Below, one piece after another: positions 7,505 through 15,100 of a DNA stretch of 16,105 nt. The notes under the pieces were generated by a model, which was not told the DNA's origin, made no database searches, and saw nothing but the letters and a program-made list of their open reading frames with translations. The position numbers were made by a program, and so were the translations under genes. The stretch's first letter is position 1; each line of letters begins with the position of its first letter. The DNA is from Patescibacteria group bacterium UBA910 (GTDB taxonomy: Bacteria > Patescibacteriota > Minisyncoccia > Phycocordibacterales > DATDWN01): assembly GCA_002294445.1 (NCBI GenBank), contig DBEI01000049.1, positions 1 to 16,105 on the forward strand, in the 5' to 3' direction.

Positions 7505-9229
7505 ATGAGTTCTTCAGTTGACCAAATAAAATCAAAACTCGATATCGTTTCTGTCGTGGGAACGTATGTAAAACTCGAAAAAGCAGGAAGTAATTTCAAG
7601 GGACGGTGTCCGTTCCACAACGAAAAAACTCCCTCTTTTTTCGTATCTACCGATAGAGATTCTTACTACTGTTTTGGGTGTCATGCGAAAGGAGATATCT
7701 TTACCTTTGTTCAAGAATTTGAAGGGTTGGATTTTGTGGGAGCACTTAAAGTGCTTGCTGAGCGTGCGGGAGTGACTCTGGAGTCTGTTGCACCTCAATC
7801 AAAGACCGAGAAAGATGAGATGTATCACGCACTCGAGCTTGCCACCTTCTACTTTGAAAAGAATCTCTCAGTAGAAAAAGTGCCGTATGATTATTTGATT
7901 CACCGAGGGCTTACTAAAGAAACGATATCTGCATGGAAACTAGGGTATACATATCCAGAATGGCGTGGACTTTACGATTTTCTCCTCTCAAAGAAAGTTG
8001 CTCCAGCAACAATGGAAAAAGTTGGACTTGTAAAAAAGAAAGAGGGTACAACAGATAGCTTCTATGATACATTTCGTGGGCGCATCATCTTTCCGATTTC
8101 TGATTCATCAGGGCGTGTCGTTGGTTTTTCTGGGCGTATCCTGGTGGATGATGGAAAATCTCCTAAGTATCTCAACTCTCCAGAAACTGAGCTCTTTAAT
8201 AAGTCAGAAATATTATATGGACTCCATAGGGCAAAGCATGTGATACGAGAAAGAGATTATTCTATCCTTGTTGAAGGGCAAATGGATCTGGTGAGTTTGC
8301 ATCAAGCAGGCTTTACCAACACAGTGGCTTCTTCGGGTACAGCACTCACTGAAGGACATCTAACACGTCTTGCACGACTTTCAAATCGCATCATTATGGC
8401 ATTTGATGGTGATTCTGCGGGTATTTCTGCGGTATCGCGTGCATCAAAGATTGCACTCTCGCTTGGTATGGAGGTTAAAGTAGCGCGAATGCCAGAAGGC
8501 AAAGACCCTGCTGATTTGGTAAAAGACTCTCCAGAAGTGTTGACTGAAAGTATTAAGCAATCAACTCATGTGATTTTGTTTATCCTTGATCAATTGCTTT
8601 CTTCTACGACTGATCGACAAATAATTGCACGTAAAGTAGTTTCTGATGTGTTGCCGTTTGTAAGCTTCATACGCAGTTCATCTGAACAAGCACATTTTGT
8701 TTCTGAAATATCCCTCCGTACACGTATCAAAGAAGAAGCGTTGTGGAGTGATTTGCGCCAAGTTACTTTGTCTTCACATGGTGCGGTATCTGCTGAACAA
8801 AAACAAGAAAAAAAAGAACAGACAGATCGACGTTTTGTGGTGGCCCGAAAGATAATAGGTATTATGTTGTGGCAAAAACAAGCGAAAGAGAAATCAATAT
8901 CGTATGAAGATATTGCAAAAAATTTAATTCGTATTCTCGGGCCAGATGATATGAAATTATTTGTAGAGCGAGTCTCTGCAGACCAGGAAGCATTGCTCTT
9001 TGAGACAGAAAGCTATTATAATAACCGTACAACACTTGCTTCTGATGTAGAAGGACTCATCCTTGGGCTCGAGGAAGAGGATTTAAAAGGGAAATTGGTT
9101 AGTGCCATGTCAGCACTTCATACTGCTGAAAGTTTACATGATACAGAGAAAGCATTTACTCTTTTACAAGAATGCCAACGACTTTCAAAACGAATCAACG
9201 AAATAAAACAAATCCATGAAAAAAAATAA
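7505..9229 (+). CDS. dnaG: DNA primase DnaG
   Basis: This 574-residue replicative primase synthesises RNA primers at the replication fork. The CHC2 zinc-binding domain is at the N terminus (C35, H38, C56, C59). The catalytic TOPRIM domain shows VEGQMD (E257, D261) and the metal-binding DGD at 301-303. The segment after about residue 430 is poorly conserved; it is where the helicase-binding domain would lie, but I do not recognise it by motif. The frame is open back to an ATG at 7388, but those extra 39 codons cross two hairpins and lack family similarity, so I chose ATG 7505, which puts MSSSVDQIKSKLDIV at the expected primase N terminus. No Shine-Dalgarno is visible. The 3' end overlaps rpoD by 14 nt, which suggests translational coupling. 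dnaG next to rpoD mirrors the macromolecular-synthesis operon of many bacteria. Confidence 0.95.
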   Translation: MSSSVDQIKSKLDIVSVVGTYVKLEKAGSNFKGRCPFHNEKTPSFFVSTDRDSYYCFGCHAKGDIFTFVQEFEGLDFVGALKVLAERAGVTLESVAPQSKTEKDEMYHALELATFYFEKNLSVEKVPYDYLIHRGLTKETISAWKLGYTYPEWRGLYDFLLSKKVAPATMEKVGLVKKKEGTTDSFYDTFRGRIIFPISDSSGRVVGFSGRILVDDGKSPKYLNSPETELFNKSEILYGLHRAKHVIRERDYSILVEGQMDLVSLHQAGFTNTVASSGTALTEGHLTRLARLSNRIIMAFDGDSAGISAVSRASKIALSLGMEVKVARMPEGKDPADLVKDSPEVLTESIKQSTHVILFILDQLLSSTTDRQIIARKVVSDVLPFVSFIRSSSEQAHFVSEISLRTRIKEEALWSDLRQVTLSSHGAVSAEQKQEKKEQTDRRFVVARKIIGIMLWQKQAKEKSISYEDIAKNLIRILGPDDMKLFVERVSADQEALLFETESYYNNRTTLASDVEGLILGLEEEDLKGKLVSAMSALHTAESLHDTEKAFTLLQECQRLSKRINEIKQIHEKK

Positions 9230-10499
9230 ACCCACAAAAAAGATAATTAAAAAAGTTGCCCCGAAAAAGGTGGTTAAAAAAGCGCCTGCAAAAACTAAAC
9301 CGAAAGCAAAGAAACCGGTGAAGGTGGTGTTGCCGAAGGGTAAGACAAAAAAGAAAGTAAAACCAGTGGCTGCAATGCGAGCAGTAAAGGATGATGTGGG
9401 TAAAAAAGTAAGTAAGGCTGACAAGATGGAGCAGGCTGTTCAGCGACTTTTGGCTAAAGGAAAAGAGAGAGGGTTTGTGACCTATGATTTTATTTTGAAA
9501 GAATTTCCAACCGTGGAAGATGATATTATTTTCCTTGAAGATTTGTATGAACGTCTTCAATCTGCAGGTATCGATGTGCTTGAAGGGGGTGGGTTGCTAC
9601 AAAACCCAGCTGAAGATCCTGAGCTCATGGGTAAAAAATATGGATATGGTGGGAAGTCTGATGCATCATATGACTCAATACAGATGTATTTAAAAGAAAT
9701 CGGTCAGTACCCACTTATTTCTGGTTCAATGGAGAAAGAGCTTGCAAAACGTATTGAGGCGGGAGATATTGAAGCAAAGAATCTTCTTGCACGTGCAAAC
9801 TTGAGACTGGTGGTGTCTATTGCAAAAAAATATGTAGGGAGATCTGCTGATCTGACACTTCTCGATCTCATCCAAGAGGGGAATCTAGGACTCTTTAAAG
9901 CGGTAGATAAGTTTGATTGGACAAAAGGGTATAAATTTTCAACATATGCTACCTGGTGGATTCGTCAGGCTATCACTCGTGCGCTCGCAGACCAGTCTCG
10001 AACAATTCGAGTACCGGTGCATATGGTAGAAACGATTGCAAAATACAAGCAGGTGGTTCGACGACTCTCCCAAGATCTTGGGCGTGATCCGCTTCCAGAA
10101 GAGATTGCAACAGAAATGAATCTTGATGTTGATAAAATATATACGATTGAAAAGATTGATCAGAGTACCGTTTCTCTCGAAGCTCCGATTGGTGAAGAAG
10201 ATGATGGTAAATCAAAACTCGGAGACTTTTTGGCTGATGATAAAATACTTTCTCCAGAACAAGAGTCTGCTCGAAGAATTGTAGGTGATCAGGTGCGAGA
10301 AATTCTCAATGACCTTCCTGAAAAAGAACGACGAATTCTTGAAATGCGACATGGGCTTATCGATGGGGTAACTCATACACTTGAAGAAGTAGGTAAAGAG
10401 TTTGGAGTGACTCGTGAACGTATTCGACAGATTGAGGCGAAGGCTCACGAAAAGATTCGACAGCATGATAAAATAAACAGATTACGTAACTATTATTAG
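9216..10499 (+). CDS. rpoD: Housekeeping RNA polymerase sigma factor (sigma-70/SigA type)
   Basis: This 427-residue primary sigma factor directs core polymerase to promoters. After a Lys-rich tail (residues 1-50 contain 23 Lys) comes a region 1.1-like segment (~71-127, MEQAVQRLLAKGKERGFVTY). Region 1.2 starts near 150 (SIQMYLKEIGQYPL), region 2 near 190, with the -10 recognition helix around W247-W248 (WWIRQAITRALADQSR). Region 3 follows, and region 4 carries the -35 helix-turn-helix (EFGVTRERIRQIEAKA, ~393-410). Possession of region 1.1 and all others marks it as the primary sigma. It starts inside the last codons of dnaG (overlap 9216-9229) on a run of eight A residues, without a Shine-Dalgarno, so expression probably depends on coupling to dnaG. 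An internal start at residue 54 or 71 would remove the basic tail and cannot be excluded. Confidence 0.95.
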   Translation: MKKNKPTKKIIKKVAPKKVVKKAPAKTKPKAKKPVKVVLPKGKTKKKVKPVAAMRAVKDDVGKKVSKADKMEQAVQRLLAKGKERGFVTYDFILKEFPTVEDDIIFLEDLYERLQSAGIDVLEGGGLLQNPAEDPELMGKKYGYGGKSDASYDSIQMYLKEIGQYPLISGSMEKELAKRIEAGDIEAKNLLARANLRLVVSIAKKYVGRSADLTLLDLIQEGNLGLFKAVDKFDWTKGYKFSTYATWWIRQAITRALADQSRTIRVPVHMVETIAKYKQVVRRLSQDLGRDPLPEEIATEMNLDVDKIYTIEKIDQSTVSLEAPIGEEDDGKSKLGDFLADDKILSPEQESARRIVGDQVREILNDLPEKERRILEMRHGLIDGVTHTLEEVGKEFGVTRERIRQIEAKAHEKIRQHDKINRLRNYY

Positions 10500-10511
10500 G
10501 AGTGCAGTATT

Positions 10512-10631
10512 AGATTTCTTATTGCCCTGTAACTTTTTTGGAGCACGGATAAATTTCTGCTGAAATTTTCCTCAAGTCTCGGCTACCCGCCTTGCGAAGT
10601 CTCCAAAAAAGTTACAAGGCAAACGAAATCT
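10512..10631. repeat. 120-nt imperfect inverted repeat downstream of rpoD
   Basis: The arms 10522-10543 and 10601-10622 are complementary over 22 nt with one mismatch (core GTAACTTTTTTGGAG). After a short bulge they extend by 7 more pairs (AGATTTC 10512-10518 with GAAATCT 10625-10631). The 57-nt interior contains its own 7-bp hairpin (AAATTTC 10551-10557, loop TGCT, GAAATTT 10562-10568) and two copies of AAGTCTC (10574-10580 and 10597-10603). It codes for nothing recognisable. It could be a dispersed palindromic repeat or miniature inverted-repeat element, or a structured 3' UTR or small RNA. No clear target-site duplication is visible. Confidence 0.6.
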
Positions 10632-10646
10632 TGGTTAGGTGATGTT

Positions 10647-10681
10647 ACAAACAAAAAGACCGTAAAGGTCTTTTTGTTTGT
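10647..10681. terminator. Bidirectional terminator between rpoD and the convergent membrane-protein gene
   Basis: A perfect 15-bp stem (10647-10661 with 10667-10681, left arm ACAAACAAAAAGACC) surrounds a GTAAA loop. The outer A- and T-tracts make it work on both strands: it ends the rpoB-rpoD cluster on + and, sitting 2 nt from the stop codon at 10684-10686, the - strand gene. Confidence 0.85.
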
Positions 10682-10683
10682 GT

Positions 10684-11286
10684 TTATGTTGTAGAAAGAG
10701 GTTTGTTTTTAAAGTATATGTACAGACTTACAAATGTTTGGAGTGCTATAAGGGTTACAGCGCCAAAAATTTTACCACCACTGATTGATGCTACCAGACC
10801 TCCTATAATAATTGTAATCTGCATAAAAAATAATCGTAACATAAGGTTACCCACACCCCCGTCATTTGTTTTTGATAGAGGTGTATCAAAATGTTTGTTT
10901 TTAATTAAATATATGAATTCATTTGTATATTGTATGGCAATCAAAATAACGTTTAAAAATATAATTGAAAGTGCGTTGTAGGTAGTAACAAACATATTTG
11001 CGGAGTGCACTATGTTCTCTCTTGTTTCAAATAGTGACACAGCTAAAAATATATGAAGGAGGCTAAACATAGCTATAGGGAAGCCAAAAATGAGTGGTAG
11101 TATTGCAAGAAGTTCTTTTTTCTTGATTCTATATATCATACTTATTTCAAAAAAAACAAACATAAATATTGTCTCTAGTGAAAATACAAGTACTGCATTC
11201 AGTGGACTCCAGCCAAGGTAATATAATCCGTATAAAGGGAATAAGTTTGAGAGTAAAATAAAAAATAATCTAAAGTTGTATTTCAT
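10684..11286 (-). CDS. Multi-pass membrane protein, DUF6498-like
   Basis: This 200-residue, very hydrophobic protein has about six predicted membrane segments (residues ~6-25, 29-52, 58-86, 95-127, 147-170 and 172-192), with short basic loops such as YRIKKKE after the second. The opening, an Asn-Leu-Phe-Pro then LGWSPLNAVLVFSLE, resembles the start of DUF6498 membrane proteins (usual pattern NllPl..llgWs.....ywlE). I recall this from the family pattern, and it has not been searched. The function of that family is unknown. The DNA is visibly more AT-rich than the rpo genes. A -10 element at 11293-11301 places the likely transcription start on the ATG itself, so the mRNA is probably leaderless. 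The gene converges on rpoD and shares its terminator. Confidence 0.8.
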   Translation of the reverse strand: MKYNFRLFFILLSNLFPLYGLYYLGWSPLNAVLVFSLETIFMFVFFEISMIYRIKKKELLAILPLIFGFPIAMFSLLHIFLAVSLFETRENIVHSANMFVTTYNALSIIFLNVILIAIQYTNEFIYLIKNKHFDTPLSKTNDGGVGNLMLRLFFMQITIIIGGLVASISGGKIFGAVTLIALQTFVSLYIYFKNKPLSTT

Positions 11287-11292
11287 AATGTA

Positions 11293-11301
11293 AGTATAAC
11301 A
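11293..11301 (-). promoter_or_regulatory. Extended -10 promoter of the DUF6498-like gene
   Basis: On the - strand TG-T-TATACT is a strong extended -10 element. Only six bases separate the hexamer (11293-11298) from the ATG at 11286, so the expected start site coincides with the A of the start codon and the mRNA would be leaderless. The -35 region is poor, as is common with extended -10 promoters. Confidence 0.55.
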
Positions 11302-11402
11302 AAAATAATTCTCATGGTTTGAATGTTTTGTGCATACTGGTTGTTAAAGGTTTCATATTTCATCCGGGTTATGAGAGTTTATGATGATGTAAAATATTTT
11401 AC

Positions 11403-11433
11403 AAACAAAAAGACTCCCAGAATCTTTTTGTTT
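11403..11433. terminator. Second hairpin terminator between the two minus-strand genes
   Basis: The 11-bp arms 11403-11413 (AAACAAAAAGA) and 11423-11433 flank a 9-nt loop, with a T-run continuing to 11437 on the + strand. The left 14 bases (11401-11414) are identical to those of the terminator at 10647. On the - strand it would back up the GC-rich terminator at 11450-11472. Confidence 0.6.
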
Positions 11434-11449
11434 TTTTGTATACGAAAAG

Positions 11450-11472
11450 CCCCGCCGGTGTGACCGGCGGGG
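11450..11472 (-). terminator. GC-rich terminator of the 168-residue hypothetical gene
   Basis: CCCCGCCGGT (11450-11459) pairs perfectly with 11463-11472 over 10 bp around a GTG loop. Reading on the - strand, the stem is followed by CTTTTCG, a short T-tract. It lies 16 nt beyond the stop codon of the gene ending at 11489. It is the most GC-rich hairpin in the window. Confidence 0.75.
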
Positions 11473-11488
11473 GAGAAGGGTTGTAACC

Positions 11489-11995
11489 CTAGACATTGGT
11501 GCTTAAGTACTTATCTAGAGCAGTCTTCAGATGCTGCATACTTGCTTTGTCTGGGGTTGCCGGCACAAGCAAATTTTTTGCACCATGAACCGTTATTTCT
11601 TGAAACTCCCTCATGTAAGCATACTCAAAGTGTGTTCTCGGGAAGCGCCCCTTGCAAAGCTTGTAGAAGAAGTCTGAAAACAGTTCAATCGCTTCCATCT
11701 TCTGCAAGGAGTTGTAGATGGGAAAACTGAAAGTCGGTGTTACTGAGGTGGGTGGCGCTGAATCATCTCCGACTTGCATGAGATAGTCGTCTTGAAAACA
11801 AAGCGCAGATACTCCTTTTATGGAGTTTGTGCGAAAGATGATGCCGTATGGCAACAGAGCTTTTTTGATTTTCGAGACACGGCGTTTAAAGACCAGTCTC
11901 TTGCACCACTTGATATAATCCATCAAGTGTTTTGGGCCTCCTGTTGAGAGAAAGATCACAATCAACAGAACAACGAACTGCAAGTTGGAAAACAT
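11489..11995 (-). CDS. Hypothetical membrane-anchored protein
   Basis: I do not recognise this 168-residue protein. Residues ~5-22 (LQFVVLLIVIFLSTGG) form one hydrophobic segment followed by a strongly basic stretch (WCKRLVFKRRVSKIKK). By the positive-inside rule this suggests a signal anchor with the C-terminal domain in the cytoplasm. The remainder is soluble and mixed alpha/beta in appearance, with a Pro/Thr-rich linker near residue 80 (APPTSVTPT). It is the only gene here with a clear Shine-Dalgarno (GGAG, 5 nt before the ATG), and it has a strong promoter of its own at 12073-12101. Its base composition is richer in GC than that of the adjacent membrane-protein gene, so separate acquisition is possible. 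It is divergent from the helicase gene. A dedicated promoter and terminator argue for a real gene despite no family assignment. Confidence 0.7.
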   Translation of the reverse strand: MFSNLQFVVLLIVIFLSTGGPKHLMDYIKWCKRLVFKRRVSKIKKALLPYGIIFRTNSIKGVSALCFQDDYLMQVGDDSAPPTSVTPTFSFPIYNSLQKMEAIELFSDFFYKLCKGRFPRTHFEYAYMREFQEITVHGAKNLLVPATPDKASMQHLKTALDKYLSTNV

Positions 11996-12072
11996 AACTA
12001 CTCCAGTAATCCTATAATCCTCATCCTCCAGTCTTTTTGGGAGCTGTGGTGGGTTATGGATCTCTGGTCTAT

Positions 12073-12101
12073 ACTATACGTATAAAAATAATAAAAGTCA
12101 A
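12073..12101 (-). promoter_or_regulatory. Promoter of the 168-residue hypothetical gene
   Basis: On the - strand TTGACT (12096-12101) and TATAGT (12073-12078) are separated by exactly 17 bp, a strong sigma70 arrangement. The start would be near 12066, giving a leader of about 70 nt. The 11-bp sequence CTATACGTATA (12074-12084) overlaps the -10 box and spacer and contains the palindrome TATACGTATA, so it could be an operator. The same 11-mer occurs at 32-42. Confidence 0.65.
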
Positions 12102-12122
12102 GTAAAGCAAAATCTGTCAAAG

Positions 12123-12131
12123 TGGTATTCT
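12123..12131 (+). promoter_or_regulatory. Extended -10 promoter of the helicase-nuclease gene
   Basis: TG-G-TATTCT is an extended -10 element, and seven bases separate the hexamer (12126-12131) from the ATG at 12139. The expected transcription start therefore falls on the start codon, so the mRNA is probably leaderless, consistent with no Shine-Dalgarno. No good -35 box is seen. Confidence 0.45.
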
Positions 12132-12138
12132 TAAAGGT

Positions 12139-15100
12139 ATGAAATTTGAAGAACGTTATAAAAAGCTCAATCCGGAGCAAAAGAAAGCGGTTGATACTAT
12201 TGATGGACCAGTGCTTGTCGTGGCAGGGCCAGGATCAGGTAAGACAGAAATACTTTCAATGCGTGTCGCACAGATACTCAAAGAAACAGATACTGCACCA
12301 GGGTCTATTCTTTGTCTTACGTTTACAGACTCAGCATCTATTAATATGCGAGAGCGCCTTGCGGGACTTATTGGTGTACAAGCATATCGAGTCGGTATTT
12401 ATACATTTCACAGTTTTTGTACAGAAGTTATTGGACGATATCCAGAATATTTTTTTGGACATGCAGATTTTCATCCTGCAGATGAAGTAACCAGACGAGA
12501 AATACTCCAGACTCTTTTTACAGAAATGTCCTATGACAATCCGCTTCGTTCAGAACATCCTGAGCAAGGTTTTGTGTTTTTGGCTGGTGCACTTTCATCT
12601 TTTTCCGATCTCAAACGTGCAGGACTCACACCAAAAGAATTTCAGTCAATCATTGTGCATAATGAGCAAGTGATGCAGATGATCAATCCATTGCTTTCTT
12701 TGCATATACCAGAGCGTATATCTAAAAAAGAAATTGAACGGTTTAATGATTTGGTCTTGGAGATAAAAAGAATGAAAGTTCCTCCTGTCCCTTACGAGTA
12801 TGTTTCTTCATTGGTACAATCATTTCTTTTTGGTTTAGAAACTGTGTTAGCTGAAGTGATCGAAACAAATTCAACCACTCCGTTATCAGAATGGAAACGA
12901 AAAGAAATCGAAAAGACTGAGGAGGGTTTTGTATTAAAAGATTATACTCGCCTTGATCGGATGAAAGCTCTCGGAAATCTCTATGAAAGCTATCAAAAAG
13001 CTCTTTTTGATGCGGGATATTTTGATTTTGATGACATGATACTTGAGGTAGTTAAAGCGCTCGAGACAAATGATGTTCTCAGGCAAATGCTCGAGGAACG
13101 TTTCCAGTATATTTTGGTTGATGAATTTCAAGATACCAATGATGCGCAAATGAGGCTCTTGTATGCGCTTACTTCATCAGAAGTACATGAAGGACGGCCA
13201 AATATTATGGCGGTGGGAGATGATGATCAGTCCATTTATCGATTCCAGGGTGCAGAAGTGGCAAACATGTTTTCATTTGCGACTCGATTTAAAAATCCGA
13301 CCCTTGTGTCACTATCAAAAAACTATCGCTCGACTGCAGATATTTTGACTATTTCAGAATCAGTGATCTCTCAAAGTGGAAAATCTCTGCGCACACTCCT
13401 TCCTCAAATTGAAAAGAAAATTGTTGCTGCGAACACAAACCTTCCAAAAGGTCAGGTGCATTTCAAGACTTGTCATACCACGCTTCACGAATACGATTAT
13501 ATTGCAAAAGAAATTCAAACGCTTCATAAAGGTGGTGTGGCGTTTCAAGATATTGCGGTGATTAGTCGAAAACATGCATCGTTACGTGAACTTGTGCCGT
13601 ATCTACATGCGTATCAAGTGCCTGTACAGTATGAAAAGAGACAAAATGTTTTTGAAGATGTGATTGTAAGACAACTCATTACGTTGCTTCGTTTTGTGTA
13701 CTCTGTCTCGCATACACAAACGACTATACGAGAGGATTTATTGCCAGAAATTCTTTCTTTTCCGTTTTGGGGTCTTTCTCGGGAAACAGTGTGGGGCATT
13801 TCACTTTCTGCACAAAAACAGTACCTTTCATGGCTTGAAGTGATGAAGAGTCATGATTCTCATGCGGTACAACAGATTGCTGATTTTCTCATCACTTTAG
13901 GTGTTGATGCTCAGTCGCTTCCTGTAGAACGTATTATTGATCGACTTATTGGGGGAGAAATTGCTTCGGTTACTGACTCTGAGTACAGTGATGAAGAAGA
14001 AAAGAATGAGAACATAAATGAGTATCAGAGCCCGCTTCGTACATATTATTTTAGTGGAGAAAGTTTTGTGAAGAATAAAGCAGAATATGTAAGCTTTCTT
14101 TCTGCGCTCAAGGTGTTTATTGAGGCGCTTCGTGAATATAAAAGTGGTGGTGTGGTCTCACTTGCTGACGCATTGCGGTTTGTGGATGTGCATGAGAAAG
14201 CTGGGATTGAACTTCTCGATCAGAGTCCGTACATAGAAAGTGAAGATGCGGTGACACTGCTTACATCACATAAAGCAAAAGGACTTGAGTTTCCTGTGGT
14301 GTTTGTGATGACACTTACTGATGATATGTGGTCAGGTAAAGGTGTTCCGGATAAGCTTCCGTTTCCAAAAAATATTAATGCTCGACCAAGTGCGGATAGT
14401 GTTGATGATAAACTTCGATTATTGTACGTAGCGCTCACTCGTGCACAGCACACACTGTATATTACTCACTATACCGAACATGCATCGGGTAAAAAAGTAT
14501 TGCTGTCAGAATTTATGAATCAGTATACAGATAAGTTTGTGGCGTATGAGAGTGGTGACGTGGCTCATATGTTGGGTATTTCGCATCAGATTACTGATAG
14601 TGCGTACAGTATGGATGAAAAAGCAATCCTTGCTGATTTGGTAAAAGATTATCAGATGCCAGTAACGCATCTCAATAATTTCCTTAATATCACTAAAGGG
14701 GGACCACATCTATTTTTAGAACAAAATCTACTCCGTTTTCCTCAGGCAAAAACAGTAGCAAGTGTATATGGAACTGCCATGCATGGTGCACTTGAATATG
14801 TCTATACTTATTATAAACGCGAAGGAGTGCTCCCAGAAATTTCTCTTGTTGTTGCGAAAGCGAGACAAGAAATTATTGCGGGACGTTTATCTCCTTCAGA
14901 TACAAAGGTGTCTGTGGAACGAGCAGAAAAAGCATTAGCGTTGTATATAAAAAATCACGGAAACGATATTGATCCTTCTGATCTCGTTGAAACCAATTTT
15001 AAAAATCAAGGTGTTATGGTGGGTGATGCACGTATTACAGGGAAGATAGATAAGATGCATATTGAAGGAGATCAGGTCGTGGTGTCTGATTGGAAAACAG

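Noticed and set aside
10512..10631. Insertion sequence or CRISPR-like unit at the rpoD downstream repeat
   Set aside because: There is no transposase, no target-site duplication and no regularly spaced direct repeats, so it was kept only as an inverted repeat of unknown nature.
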